Of a stretch of 64,000 bases of DNA, positions 1 through 10,976 are shown one piece after another. How positions within the stretch are numbered: position 1 is the stretch's first letter; each line of letters starts with the position of its first letter. The notes beneath the pieces are model-generated. The model made no database searches and was not told the origin of the DNA. It was given only the letters and a program-made list of their open reading frames with translations. Made by a program: the position numbers and the translations under genes. The DNA comes from Limimaricola sp027213785. Its GTDB lineage: Bacteria > Pseudomonadota > Alphaproteobacteria > Rhodobacterales > Rhodobacteraceae. The stretch spans positions 2,356,001 to 2,420,000 of the forward strand of contig NZ_CP193755.1 in assembly GCF_050847355.1 (NCBI RefSeq), read 5' to 3'.

Positions 1-1721
<1,721 letters not shown>

Positions 1722-1745
1722 GCGCGGCTTGCCGATCCGATGCGC

Positions 1746-2018
1746 CTATTTCGCGATTGCCCGAACCAGCGCCAGCACCAGCGCCGCGCCGATCAGCGCC
1801 ACGATCACCACCACCAGCAGCCCACCGGCCGCGAGCAGCGTCACGCCCAGCGCCGCCAGCACGAAGGGCGTGACCATCGCCGCCAGCGCGCCGACGATCA
1901 TGTAGAGCGCCATGTTGCGCCCGCCCGCGAGCTTGCTCGCCAGCCAGCCCGTGGCGAGCCCCACCAGCGCGAGTATCACCAGCGCCGCGACGCCGATGCC
2001 CTGCAAGAGCTCTTCCAT
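1746..2018 (-). CDS. Small GlsB/YeaQ/YmgE-like membrane protein
   Basis: A 90-residue, very hydrophobic protein with about three membrane segments. The segment GLATGWLASKLAGGRNMALYM matches the conserved glycine-rich pattern of the transglycosylase-associated (GlsB/YeaQ/YmgE) family of small stress-related inner-membrane proteins. A good Shine-Dalgarno sequence (GGGGAGA) precedes ATG at 2018. The C-terminal half is only generically hydrophobic, so the family call is likely but not certain. It converges on uvrB with a 24-bp gap. Confidence 0.65.
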   Translation of the reverse strand: MEELLQGIGVAALVILALVGLATGWLASKLAGGRNMALYMIVGALAAMVTPFVLAALGVTLLAAGGLLVVVIVALIGAALVLALVRAIAK

Positions 2019-2150
2019 GAGCCATCTCCCCTTGTTGCCTGCACGAGCCTAGCGCGAGACGTCGGCCGGGAAAGGGGCGACGATGCAGGGGGATCGCGGT
2101 ACCGGCGGCCCGGCACCGCGCTTCGATGACCACAGCCGGAAGGAGCCCCG

Positions 2151-2633
2151 ATGGCCGATGACGTCACAGCCGCGCTGATCCTCGGCGCCGCCGTCTGGGA
2201 AAGCGGCCCCTCGCCCACGCTGCGACGGCGCACGACGCATGCCGCGACTCTCTACCACGCGGGCCGCGTTGCGCATCTGGTGCCCTGCGGCGGGCTCGGG
2301 CGGCATGCGCCGAGCGAAGGCGAGGCGATGCGGGACCTGCTGCTGGACGCCGAGGTGCCCGACACAGCGATCCATCCCGAGACCACCTCGCGCGACACGC
2401 TGGAGAACATCCGCAACGCGCTGCCGGTCCTCGGGCGGATCGGCGCATCGCTGGTCATCATCGTCACCGACGCGCCGCATCTGCCGCGGGCCCTGATGGT
2501 GGCACGGCGGCTGGGCCTTGAGGCGCGTGGCAGCGCCCCGCGCGGCGGCGCGCGGATCGCCACCCAGACCCGGATGGCACTGCGCGAGATCCCTGCCTGC
2601 GCCGCCTATCTGTGGCGGCTGCGGCGGCTTTAA
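2151..2633 (+). CDS. YdcF-like (DUF218) family protein
   Basis: A 160-residue protein with the DUF218 pattern: an N-terminal strand (AALILGAAVW), a short Arg/Tyr motif (RRTTHAATLYHAGR), LVPCGG, the acidic E-G-E-A-M segment, TSRDTLENIRNA, and IIVTDAPHLPRALMVARRLG. The family includes E. coli YdcF and SanA/ElyC and is linked to envelope biogenesis, though the exact reaction is unknown. No N-terminal membrane anchor is visible, so this is probably a short cytoplasmic member. AAGGAG lies 6 bp before the ATG. Confidence 0.82.
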   Translation: MADDVTAALILGAAVWESGPSPTLRRRTTHAATLYHAGRVAHLVPCGGLGRHAPSEGEAMRDLLLDAEVPDTAIHPETTSRDTLENIRNALPVLGRIGASLVIIVTDAPHLPRALMVARRLGLEARGSAPRGGARIATQTRMALREIPACAAYLWRLRRL

Positions 2634-2689
2634 GGCGGGCTTAACCCTCTGCGGTACAGCCTCGTTGGAGGGCTGCGCCGGGGGGCTGC

Positions 2690-3358
2690 ATGATTCGGGC
2701 CATGTTGCTGTCGCTCGTGATCGTCCTGACCGGCGTGATGGCCCGGGCCGGGGCCTGGCCCCGCGAGGAGGGCGAGTTGTTCCTGTCATTCGGCGGCAAT
2801 GTCGCCCTGTTCGGCGACGCGGTCCGGCCGGTGCATTACGACCCGACCATCTATCTCGAATACGGGCTGACCGAGCGGCTCACCCTCGGGCTCGACGGCT
2901 ATACCGCCGATGCCGGCACCGCAGGCAGCCTCTTCGCCTGGCTGCGCGTGCCGTGGCGCCCCGATGCGACCGGGGATGTCTGGGCGGTCTCGGCGGGTTT
3001 GGGCACGACGCTGCTGCCCGACGGCGCTCAGGAGGCGACGAGCCGGCTCGGCCTGCATTGGGGGCGCGGGCTGGAGAATGGCTGGCTCGCGCTCGACGCG
3101 CAGGGCCAGCTCGGCGTCACCCGCCTGTCGCATCAGGCCAAGATCGAGGCGAGCTGGGGCCGCAAGTTCAGCCCTCGCTGGACCGGGCTGATGCAGGGTC
3201 AGATCGGCTACGGGCTCTCGGGCGACACCTATGCCAAGCTCGGCGCCTCCGGCATACTGCACGCGACACCGGGGCTCGATTTGCGGCTCGGCCTCACCCG
3301 CGCCCTGACCGGCGATCGCGGCGGCGGGCTGACGCTCGAGGCCTGGTGGAGGTTCTAG
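2690..3358 (+). CDS. Exported hypothetical beta-rich protein
   Basis: 222 residues with a clear signal peptide (about residues 1-22, MIRAMLLSLVIVLTGVMARAG). The mature part has alternating polar and aromatic strands (EGELFLSFGGN, YDPTIYLEYGLTERLTLGLDGY, GRGLENGWLALDAQGQLG) and ends in an aromatic residue (LEAWWRF). This pattern fits a small outer-membrane beta-barrel, and similar proteins of unknown function occur in Rhodobacterales. No enzyme motif is seen. It stands alone between a DUF218 gene and a flavin-split-barrel gene. Confidence 0.7.
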   Translation: MIRAMLLSLVIVLTGVMARAGAWPREEGELFLSFGGNVALFGDAVRPVHYDPTIYLEYGLTERLTLGLDGYTADAGTAGSLFAWLRVPWRPDATGDVWAVSAGLGTTLLPDGAQEATSRLGLHWGRGLENGWLALDAQGQLGVTRLSHQAKIEASWGRKFSPRWTGLMQGQIGYGLSGDTYAKLGASGILHATPGLDLRLGLTRALTGDRGGGLTLEAWWRF

Positions 3359-3397
3359 AGCCTTGATCGGCGCGGCGCGGCGCGACAGGCTCCGTGC

Positions 3398-3877
3398 ATG
3401 GCAGATCTCGTCCGCCCCACCGATGACGGCGCCCGTCGGCAGGCCCAGCGCCTGTTCGGCACGGCCCGGCACGGCGCGCTGGGGGTGATCGACCCCGCCA
3501 GCGGGGCGCCGCAGGTCAGCCGCGTGGCATTGCGCCCGGATGGCGCGGACCTGCTGATGCTGGTCTCGACCCTGTCACGCCACTGGGCCGCGCTCGAGGC
3601 CCGGCCCGACTGCTCGCTGCTGCTCGGAGAGCCCGGCCCCGAGGGCGACCCTCTCGCCGCGCCCCGCCTGACCCTCGCCGTGCGGGCCACGATGGCGCAG
3701 AAGGAAGCGTTGAAGCCCGAATGGCTCGCCTGGCACCCGAAGGCCGCGCTCTACTACGACTTCGCCGATTTCAGGCTGATGCGGCTGGAGGTGAGCCACG
3801 GCTTTCTGGTCGGCGGTTTCGGCCGCGCCTTCGAGCTGTCGCGCGCCGATCTGGAAAACTCGAAGGGTCCCGGTTGA
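3398..3877 (+). CDS. Pyridoxamine 5'-phosphate oxidase-like (HugZ-type) FMN-binding protein
   Basis: 159 residues resembling the FMN-binding split barrel of the PNPOx-like/HugZ family. The N-terminus has the GALGVIDPASGAPQVSRVAL strand pair, followed by LLMLVSTLSRHWAALEARPDCSLLLGEPG and RLTLAVRATM. The C-terminal part (DFADFRLMRLEVSHGFLVGGFGRAFEL) matches the HugZ heme-oxygenase-like subgroup, in which this region precedes a DUF2470 domain that is absent here. The role may be flavin- or heme-related and the substrate is unknown. It ends 35 bp before tRNA-Ala. Confidence 0.78.
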   Translation: MADLVRPTDDGARRQAQRLFGTARHGALGVIDPASGAPQVSRVALRPDGADLLMLVSTLSRHWAALEARPDCSLLLGEPGPEGDPLAAPRLTLAVRATMAQKEALKPEWLAWHPKAALYYDFADFRLMRLEVSHGFLVGGFGRAFELSRADLENSKGPG

Positions 3878-3912
3878 CACCGCCGCCGAGTCGGGCCAGA
3901 TACGCTCCCAGT

Positions 3913-4035
<123 letters not shown>

Positions 4036-4088
4036 ATGGCGCCGTAGCTGGTGCCACGACGCCGCGAGGCGCGCATGAATCCATCGGC

Positions 4089-4343
4089 TCAGACGGGCAT
4101 GGCACGGTCCTGATTACCGGCGTTCGCATTGGCGACGCTCTGCGCCGCCTTGCGGGCAAAGTCGCTGCCGGCCAGAGCCGCGTTGCCGGCCTCCTGGGTC
4201 AGATCGGCACCCTCTTCGGCTATCTCGCGGGCCTTGGGGAGAAAGGCGCTCATCATCGACATCTGCATGTCGAACGCGGTGCTCCACATCTTGAAACCGG
4301 CCTGCCACATCTGCAGCGGCATGGTGTAATAGCGGTTGTCCAT
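4089..4343 (-). CDS. Small helical protein, phasin-like, unknown function
   Basis: The start chosen (MDNRYYTMPLQMWQAGFKMW) has an upstream AGGAAAGG and gives 84 residues. A longer frame to 4382 adds 13 unlikely residues. The protein is Met/Trp/Gln-rich in its first half (MWSTAFDMQMSMMSAFLP) and then amphipathic (AREIAEEGADLTQEAGNAALAGSDFARKAAQSV), resembling phasin-type coiled helices that coat polyhydroxyalkanoate granules. That is a structural analogy only. The next gene upstream on the same strand is also a short Met-rich helical protein. Confidence 0.62.
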   Translation of the reverse strand: MDNRYYTMPLQMWQAGFKMWSTAFDMQMSMMSAFLPKAREIAEEGADLTQEAGNAALAGSDFARKAAQSVANANAGNQDRAMPV

Positions 4344-4438
4344 CTCTTGGACCTTTCCTGGGAGGTGAGTGCACCCTCTCAACCCATGGATGCGCCGGCG
4401 CGTTCCGAGGCAAGCGTGGCCCCGGCGGAAACCGGCCG

Positions 4439-4765
4439 TCAGCGGCTCATCTTCAGGAAGTTCGGGCCCCGACGCGCCAGACGCTTGTTGTTCGAGGCGG
4501 TGCGGCGCTGCAACGGCATCATCGCCGCCATGGCGATCTGGTCCGGGCGCTTGCCGGACCAGATCGCCCGGTTGCCCGCCAGTATCGCCTCGGCGAAGGC
4601 CGGACCCTTCTCATCCACCATGCGGTTGTTCTCGGTGCCGGTCACGGCCCATAGCCCGGCCATCCCCATCAGGCGGTACGCCATCACCGCCTGTGTTTCG
4701 GCCATCAGAGTCCAGAAAGTCATCGACGTGCGTGCCAGTTCGGCCGGGGTCGCCATTTTGGTCAT
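4439..4765 (-). CDS. Small 'antifreeze protein'-type helical protein of Rhodobacterales
   Basis: 108 residues from MTKMATPAELARTSMTFW; a GGAG-rich site precedes this ATG, and the longer frame to 4867 lacks one. The protein is Met/Ala-rich (WTLMAETQAVMAYRLMGMAGLW) with a basic tail (RRTASNNKRLARRGPNFLK). Proteins of this type are often labelled antifreeze protein in Rhodobacterales genomes, a name that rests on composition rather than function. The spacing to the phasin-like gene (95 bp, same strand) suggests joint expression. Confidence 0.62.
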   Translation of the reverse strand: MTKMATPAELARTSMTFWTLMAETQAVMAYRLMGMAGLWAVTGTENNRMVDEKGPAFAEAILAGNRAIWSGKRPDQIAMAAMMPLQRRTASNNKRLARRGPNFLKMSR

Positions 4766-4863
4766 CTTCCGCTCCGGAAACAACGCCCGCAGAACACGGG
4801 CAGACACGGCACGACGCACAAGCCCCCCTGCGGGTTCCTGCAATCCCGATATGCAGGAGCCGA

Positions 4864-7143
4864 TCACGCGGGCCGGTCCATGCGCACGCTGCAGCGCATC
4901 TCTCCCGACACGGCGGTATCGAACACGATGCGGAACTTGCGCCGGTCATTGCCATGTTCGGGGTCGATCCAGGGCAGCTCGTGCACGCTCTTGCCTGCGG
5001 CATCGGCGAGCCGCCCGACCGGCACCGCCGCCTCGATCACCCGCGCCCGGCCGCCGAACGGCAGATGCGGCGCGGTATCGACCACCCAGATCCGCGCCGG
5101 CGCGGGCTCCGCATGGGTAAGGCTGGCGGGGTTGCGCACCGGCTGGTTCACCCCGTGAAACGCGTTGCCCGAGAAGGTGATGTCGCGCATCCGGCCATAG
5201 TTGAGATCGGCGAAGCTGGTATCGACCCGCTCGACGCGGTCGACATATCCGTTGAAGGCCCGGAACGCGTTGCCGGTGACGTGCAGCCCGTGGATGAAAT
5301 GCCCCGGTCCGCGCGGCTTGACGACGATCCAGTTGAACCAGCGTGCCGCATCCGTGCAGATGAAGATGTTGCCGGTGATCGTCAGCCCGCCGAAGCTGAA
5401 CTGCTGACCCAGCGCCGGGCTTTCGTCATGCTCGTTGCTCCACTCGATGAAATTGTTGTCGATGTAGTTGCCGACGATCAGCGTCGCCGGGTTGGGCCGG
5501 GTCAGGATGATGCCACCCTTGCGCACGCCGTCGGATTCCGAGTCCCCGTGAAACCAGTGGTTGTTCGAGATCAGGTTCCCGGTGCCCGCCAGCACGCAGA
5601 AATGCTCGAACAGCACGATCCGGCTGTCGCGGATCTTCACGTCGTTGGCGTTGGCGTTGAAGCACAGCGTCTTCCGCTGCTCCACCGGCAGGCCCTGCTC
5701 GTTCGAGAGGAACTGGCAGCGGTCGATCATCATTCCCTGGCAGCCGCTGCCATGCGAGGTGAGGCCACGGTCGCGCGGCTTGGTCACGAAGCAGTCGCGC
5801 AGGTGGAAGGTGAGGCCGGCGGGCGGCAGGATGATGCCGCTGGCAACACCGCTGCACTGGAACTCGATGTCGTCGAAGACGAACTGGCTCAGATCCTTGA
5901 AACCCGAGAAATCGATCAGGTAGCGAAACCGGGTGAAGGTGAAGACCTGCACCCCTTCGGCATCGAACAGCGGCTGGCTCAGGGTGATCCGCCGGTTCGC
6001 CACATCGACCGATTTCACATAGACCTCGCGGCCCACCCCGTTGCCGGTGACGAGGCTGCCGGGCGCGATGTCGGCGATGTTGGCGACATCGGCGAGCCGG
6101 GTCGAGTTGGCCGGCGAATAGCTGGCCTGCGCCCGCACCACCCGGGGTGTCCACGCGGCCCCGTCGATCGGCTGGAACTGGCCGTTGCGCACCACCCGCC
6201 GCGTGGCGAAGGTCTCGCGGTCGGGCACGGCGGCAGCCATGTCGAAGGGCTTCGACAGGCCGATCCGACGGCCCTCGAGATCGAGCGAGTCGTGGTCCGA
6301 GAAGCTCAGGAGCGCCTGGAACGCCTTGGTGAAGGCCAGTTCCTCGTCGCCCAGCGCGTCGAGATAGGCCCCGAAGCGGAAGTCGCGCTGAAGGATCAGC
6401 TTGGCCGCGCCGACCGGCACCACGGTGCCGACAAAGCGCACATGGCTGCGGAAGGTGACGTTGCTCGCCAGGCGATACCGGCCCTCGGGGACCAGCACCG
6501 TGCGTTGGCCGCCCGCCGCCGCGTCGGCGGCCTCGAATGCGGCGGCGTCGTCGCCGCTGCCGTCGCCCCGCGCGCCGAAATCGCGCACATCGACCACCGC
6601 CGCGAGATCGGCCGCGAAGAGATGCGTGACATCCTCGAACACCAGATCGTCGAGGCGCACCACCCCGCCCGAAGGTCCGGTGAGGTCGACGCCCAGATGC
6701 CCGAGATCGGCGCCGGTCCAGACCAGATCGACCCCGGCCTGCCGCCCCGGCCCGATGATCGCCGAGACCTCGACCACCTCGCCATAAGCGGCGAGCTGGG
6801 TCGCGGGTCCCGTGCCCTCGACGCCGCCGAGCCGGGTGCCGTCGGCCCGGCCGGCCCAGCCGGCGATGCGCAGTCCCGGCATCGGCCCCGACAAGGCCTT
6901 CGCGCGCGCCCGCACCCGGATGTAGAGGCCGGGCCGCATCGGCGTTTCGCCCATGTAGCGCAGCTTCTGGACCGCCGCGGTCTTGAGGACCTCCAACGCG
7001 CCGCCGAAATCCTGATCGGCGGGCACGAAGACACCGCTGCCGGACTGGGCATAGGTGTCCGAGCCGGGCGTGCCGTCGCCGCTCGACCACACCTCCAGCC
7101 CTGCGGCGAACGGCGTCGGCATCAATGCATCCAAGATCGGCAT
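4864..7143 (-). CDS. Pectin-lyase-fold (Pectate_lyase_3/GH28-related) protein
   Basis: 759 residues from MPILDALMPTPFAAGLEVW; a longer frame to 7206 adds 21 residues of low plausibility. Residues about 20-190 form a beta-rich N-terminal domain. A Pectate_lyase_3-type start follows (VVDVRDFGARGDGSGDDAAAFEAA with VLVPEGRYRL), then a long series of right-handed beta-helix rungs with repeated N-x-F/I patterns (ISNNHWFHGDSES, IVGNYIDNNFIEW, ITGNIFICT, VTGNAFRAF, FSGNAFHGV). Such proteins cleave or bind polysaccharides, or act as surface beta-helices. No signal peptide is visible and no catalytic residues can be assigned, so the substrate is unknown. The gene ends about 100 bp before the antifreeze-type gene. 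Confidence 0.85.
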   Translation of the reverse strand: MPILDALMPTPFAAGLEVWSSGDGTPGSDTYAQSGSGVFVPADQDFGGALEVLKTAAVQKLRYMGETPMRPGLYIRVRARAKALSGPMPGLRIAGWAGRADGTRLGGVEGTGPATQLAAYGEVVEVSAIIGPGRQAGVDLVWTGADLGHLGVDLTGPSGGVVRLDDLVFEDVTHLFAADLAAVVDVRDFGARGDGSGDDAAAFEAADAAAGGQRTVLVPEGRYRLASNVTFRSHVRFVGTVVPVGAAKLILQRDFRFGAYLDALGDEELAFTKAFQALLSFSDHDSLDLEGRRIGLSKPFDMAAAVPDRETFATRRVVRNGQFQPIDGAAWTPRVVRAQASYSPANSTRLADVANIADIAPGSLVTGNGVGREVYVKSVDVANRRITLSQPLFDAEGVQVFTFTRFRYLIDFSGFKDLSQFVFDDIEFQCSGVASGIILPPAGLTFHLRDCFVTKPRDRGLTSHGSGCQGMMIDRCQFLSNEQGLPVEQRKTLCFNANANDVKIRDSRIVLFEHFCVLAGTGNLISNNHWFHGDSESDGVRKGGIILTRPNPATLIVGNYIDNNFIEWSNEHDESPALGQQFSFGGLTITGNIFICTDAARWFNWIVVKPRGPGHFIHGLHVTGNAFRAFNGYVDRVERVDTSFADLNYGRMRDITFSGNAFHGVNQPVRNPASLTHAEPAPARIWVVDTAPHLPFGGRARVIEAAVPVGRLADAAGKSVHELPWIDPEHGNDRRKFRIVFDTAVSGEMRCSVRMDRPA

Positions 7144-7328
7144 GGCGGTCTGGCCCCTGTCGCTGCGGCGGGCCGAAGGCGACAAGGCCCCCCTGCCCGT
7201 CGCCATCCCGGCCCGCCCGGTCCGCGTCCATGCGGCCTCGAAGACCGCCGGACAGGAGACAGGATTACCGTCTTTGCATGAACGAGCCCGTCATGCACCG
7301 CGCGGCCGGACCGCCGCCGTGCAACGCC

Positions 7329-7739
7329 TCAGACGCCCAACCCGGGCGCGGCCAAAAGGGTCACACCGTCGATGCGCCAGCCCTGCGGCGTCTCGATCAT
7401 CCGGTATTCGAGCAGATGCGGCACGCCGCGCGCATCGCGTATCAATACCGTCTGGAACGAGGCATCGCTCTCCTCGCGCAGGCTCATGAAGCGCGCGCTG
7501 TCATTGTTCCAGACCATCGGGTAGCCCTGCTCGACCATGCGGCCGAAATTCTCCGGGTTGTCGAAGAGGCGCTGGATCATCTCGCTGGCATGCGCGAAGG
7601 CGCCGTCGAGATCGCGCGCGGTAAAGTCGGACAGCTGGTCCCCGATCACCTCGGGGATCGTCATCTCGTTTGCCTGCTGTGCCACTGCCGCGGCAGTCAG
7701 CGTTCCAAAGAGCGCCAGCGCCGCCCAACCCATTCGCAT
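7329..7739 (-). CDS. DUF4864 domain-containing exported protein
   Basis: 136 residues from MRMGWAALALFGTLTAAAVA, with a cleavable signal peptide and a GGAG site 8 bp before the ATG. The mature protein has the DUF4864 pattern: IPEVIGDQLSDFTARDLDGAFAHAS, FGRMVEQGYPMVW, an alternating-strand middle, and YRMIETPQGWRIDGVTLL. The fold is probably NTF2-like. The function is unknown. The gene diverges from the CHAD gene, so the 135-bp gap between them should hold both promoters. Confidence 0.82.
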   Translation of the reverse strand: MRMGWAALALFGTLTAAAVAQQANEMTIPEVIGDQLSDFTARDLDGAFAHASEMIQRLFDNPENFGRMVEQGYPMVWNNDSARFMSLREESDASFQTVLIRDARGVPHLLEYRMIETPQGWRIDGVTLLAAPGLGV

Positions 7740-7874
7740 CGTTCGATCTCCGTTCGTACGGACTATATACGAATGAGAGCGGAACAAGGTTTCACCCGGC
7801 GGGTCTCCGCCGCACCGGTTCGTGGAACCGCCATGTAACGCCACGGTTTTATTCCATCACCCTTCGGAGAAACC

Positions 7875-8774
7875 ATGCCGTTTCGGATCACGCCCGAAGA
7901 TGCCAGCCTGAAGGCCACGCTGCGCCGGATCATGTCCGAGCGCGGCAACCGGGCAAGCGGCAAGCTCGCGGCGCTTCCGCCCGACGAGGCCGTCCATGTG
8001 CTGCGCAAGGACGCGCGCAAGCTGCGCGCCGTGCTGCGGCTGGCGCGGCCGGGAATGGCGGATTTCAAATCGGCGAATGGCCGTCTGCGCGACGCTGCCC
8101 GCACCCTGTCGGGGCATCGCGACGCGGCCGTCAGGGTAGAGACGTTCGAGGCGCTGATCGATCATTACGCGGACGAACTCGACCGCCGCGCCTTCGCGGG
8201 GCTGCGCAGCGCGCTTCATCGCGAGGCGCACGCCGCCGATCGGGGGACAGGGGCTGATCTCGACGCCATGGTTGCGGCGCTTGAGGAGACGGCGCGTCGA
8301 AGCGATGAGTGGGATATCCGCGGCAAGGGACGCGACCTGCTGCGCGAGGGGCTGGCGCGTACGCTGCGGCGCGGCCATGCGGCACTCGAGGCGACCGAGC
8401 GCGACCCTACACCGGAGCGGCTGCACGAACTGCGCAAGCGGGCCAAGGATCACCGCGCCCAGATGCGGCTCTTGCGCCCGGCCTGGTCCCAGATGATCGG
8501 CGCCCGGGAAAAGACCGCCAAGCGACTGGCAACGCTGATCGGCGATCACCACGATCTCGACGCGCTGTGCGGCTTCGTCGGCGAGCGCGCCCTGCCGCGC
8601 GACGAGACGGCACGCGACGCGCTTTGCGCGCTGGCGGCGCGGCGACAGGGGGAGTTGGCGGCGCAGGCGATGCCGCCGGCCCGCAGGCTCTTCGGTGAGG
8701 CACCGGACGAGGTGGCGGCGCGGATCGTAGAAACATGGCGGCAGTGGCGCCGCGAAACCAAGGATCGCAGGTAG
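7875..8774 (+). CDS. CHAD domain-containing protein
   Basis: 299 residues with the two-fold helical CHAD pattern: EAVHVLRKDARKLRAVLRLAR in the first half and RLHELRKRAKDHRAQMRLLRP in the second, both with conserved H and K/R. CHAD domains bind inorganic polyphosphate and are often fused or adjacent to CYTH triphosphatases or polyP kinases. Here no CYTH domain is present and no phosphate gene is adjacent, so it is a stand-alone CHAD protein. Convergent with lysS. Confidence 0.9.
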   Translation: MPFRITPEDASLKATLRRIMSERGNRASGKLAALPPDEAVHVLRKDARKLRAVLRLARPGMADFKSANGRLRDAARTLSGHRDAAVRVETFEALIDHYADELDRRAFAGLRSALHREAHAADRGTGADLDAMVAALEETARRSDEWDIRGKGRDLLREGLARTLRRGHAALEATERDPTPERLHELRKRAKDHRAQMRLLRPAWSQMIGAREKTAKRLATLIGDHHDLDALCGFVGERALPRDETARDALCALAARRQGELAAQAMPPARRLFGEAPDEVAARIVETWRQWRRETKDRR

Positions 8775-8829
8775 CGCCGGAAGCCCCTGCGCACAGCCCC
8801 TCAAGTGCCGCGCGCAGGGCCCCGTGACC

Positions 8830-10410
8830 TCAGGCGGAGAGCTCGCCCGCCAGCGCCCGGTCGATCAGCGCGATCGTGTTCTCGACACCGTAAAGCGCGA
8901 TGAAGCCGCCGAAACGCGGCCCCTCGGAGGCACCGAGCAACACCTCGTAAAGCGCCTTGAACCAGGCGCGCATCGGCTCGAACGCCCGCTCGCGGCCCAC
9001 CGCGAAGACCTCGGATTGCAGCCCATCGGCATCCGCCCCGCCCTCCCACGCGGCAAGCCGTGCGCGCAGGTCCTCGAGCGCGGCACGCTCCTCGTCGGTG
9101 GGCGCGCGGTAGGTCTTGGTCGGCTTCACGCGATCCTCGTAATAGCGGATCGCGAAGCCCGCCGCGGCGTCGAGGCCGGGATGCGTCTCGGGGCTGGCCT
9201 CGGGCGCGTAGCGACGGATGAAGCCCCACAGCGTGTCCTTGTCCTCGGCGCCCGACACCGAGACGAGGTTCAACAGCATCTGGAACGGCACCACCATGTC
9301 AGAGGCGGGCACCTCGCCCTGGTGGATGTGATGCACCGGGTTGGCGAGCCGTGCCTTGAGATCCTGCCCCGGATAGGCGCGCAGCTGCTGGTGATATTCG
9401 TCCACCATCTTGGGGATGACGTCGAAATGCATCCGCTTCGCGGTCTTGGGCTTGAGATACATGAAGTAGCTCAAGGAATCCGTCGAGGCGTAGCTCAGCC
9501 ACTCGTCCATGGTCAGGCCGTTGCCCTTGGACTTGGAGATCTTCTGGCCCTGATCGTCGAGGAACAGCTCGTAGGTGAAGTGGTGCGGCGCGCGGCCGCC
9601 CAGCACCTTGCAGATCCCGTCATAGATCGGCGTGTTGGTCGAGTGGTCCTTGCCATACATCTCGAAATCGACACCGAGCGCCGCCCAGCGCGCGCCGAAA
9701 TCGGGCTTCCACTGCAGCTTCACGTTGCCACCCGTCACTGGCAGCGTCCATTCGCGGCCGTCCTCGTCGTCGAAGGTGACGGTGTGCTCCTTGGCATCGA
9801 CGTGCTTCATCGGCACGTAGAGCACGCGGCCGGTCTCGGGGTGGATCGGCAGGAAGCACGAATAGGTCTCGCGCCGCTCGTCGCGCAAGCTCTTCAGCAT
9901 GATCGCCATGATGTCGTCATAGCGCTCGGTGGCGAGCTTGAGCGTGTCGTCGAACTTGCCCGAGCGATAGAATTCGGTCGCCGAGATGAACTCGTATTCG
10001 AAGCCGAAGGTGTCGAGGAAGCGGCGCAGCATGGCGTTGTTGTGCCCGCCGAAGCTGTCATGTGTGCCGAAAGGATCGGGCACGGAGGTCAGCGGCCGCT
10101 GCAGGTTCTCGTGCATCATCTCCTGGTTCGGCACGTTCTCGGGCACCTTGCGCATGCCGTCGAGATCGTCCGAGAAGCAGACCAGCCGCGTCGGGATGTC
10201 CGAGATCGCCTCGAAGGCGCGGCGGATCATCGTGGTGCGCAGCACCTCGCCGAAGGTACCGATATGCGGCAGCCCCGAGGGACCGTAGCCGGTCTCGAAC
10301 AGCACGTATCCCTTCTCGGGGTCCTTGCCGCCCAACCGTTTCAAGAGCGCGCGCGCCTCTTCGAAGGGCCAGGCCTTGCTCTGCATCGCCGCGTCGCGCA
10401 TCTCGGACAT
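8830..10410 (-). CDS. lysS: Class I lysyl-tRNA synthetase
   Basis: 526 residues. This is the class I (archaeal-type) LysRS rather than the class II enzyme of most bacteria; it charges tRNA-Lys with lysine. Visible motifs are the HIGH variant in FETGYGPSGLPHIGTFGEVLRT and the KMSKS variant in GQKISKSKGNGLTMDEW, plus GVDFEMYGKDHS and a C-terminal helical anticodon-binding region. The start has a good AGAGGTGA site. Alphaproteobacteria commonly carry this form. It converges on the CHAD gene with a 55-bp gap. Confidence 0.97.
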   Translation of the reverse strand: MSEMRDAAMQSKAWPFEEARALLKRLGGKDPEKGYVLFETGYGPSGLPHIGTFGEVLRTTMIRRAFEAISDIPTRLVCFSDDLDGMRKVPENVPNQEMMHENLQRPLTSVPDPFGTHDSFGGHNNAMLRRFLDTFGFEYEFISATEFYRSGKFDDTLKLATERYDDIMAIMLKSLRDERRETYSCFLPIHPETGRVLYVPMKHVDAKEHTVTFDDEDGREWTLPVTGGNVKLQWKPDFGARWAALGVDFEMYGKDHSTNTPIYDGICKVLGGRAPHHFTYELFLDDQGQKISKSKGNGLTMDEWLSYASTDSLSYFMYLKPKTAKRMHFDVIPKMVDEYHQQLRAYPGQDLKARLANPVHHIHQGEVPASDMVVPFQMLLNLVSVSGAEDKDTLWGFIRRYAPEASPETHPGLDAAAGFAIRYYEDRVKPTKTYRAPTDEERAALEDLRARLAAWEGGADADGLQSEVFAVGRERAFEPMRAWFKALYEVLLGASEGPRFGGFIALYGVENTIALIDRALAGELSA

Positions 10411-10501
10411 CGTGTCACCTCTTGGGAATGATCCCGGCTCTCCTATTGCGGGGGGGTCACGGCGTCAATAAATTGGCCCCTGAATGCAAGGAGCCAGACC
10501 C

Positions 10502-10918
10502 ATGAGCGACACCCCTTCCCTGACCGCGCAGGATGCGCTGGTGGCGCTGATGATCGCCGTCTCGGCTTCGGACGAGAACATCCGCACATCGGAGCTCGTG
10601 AAGATCTCCAACATGGTCAACCACCTGCCGGTCTTCGCCGATTACGGCGACGACCTGTCGGGCATGGCCAGCACCGTGTTCGACCTGCTGGAACAGGAGG
10701 ACGGGCTCGACGCGCTGTTCGGGCTGATCCGCGAGGCACTGCCCGAGCGGCTCTACGAGACCGCCTACGCGCTGGCCTGCGACGTGGCGGCCGCCGACGG
10801 CAACGTCACCGAGGGCGAGGGCCGGATGCTCGAGGAGATCCGCTACGAGCTGAAGATCGACCGGCTGCACGCGGCGGCGATCGAGCGCGGCGCGCGGGCG
10901 CGGCATCTCACCGTCTGA
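10502..10918 (+). CDS. TerB-family tellurite-resistance-like protein
   Basis: 138 residues from MSDTPSLTAQDALVALMIAVSASD, with AGGAG 7 bp upstream. The all-helical TerB pattern is visible in VALMIAVSASDENIRTSELVKI and in CDVAAADGNVTEGEGRMLEEIRYELKIDR, where acidic residues form the family's metal-binding loop (AADGNV). TerB proteins are linked to tellurite and envelope stress, but solitary TerB genes have no established function. Divergent from lysS (91-bp gap). Confidence 0.88.
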   Translation: MSDTPSLTAQDALVALMIAVSASDENIRTSELVKISNMVNHLPVFADYGDDLSGMASTVFDLLEQEDGLDALFGLIREALPERLYETAYALACDVAAADGNVTEGEGRMLEEIRYELKIDRLHAAAIERGARARHLTV

Positions 10919-10976
10919 GCGGACCCCGCCGGGCGGGATGCGCGTTCAGCGGGCATAGCCATGAAAGGGCCGTGCC

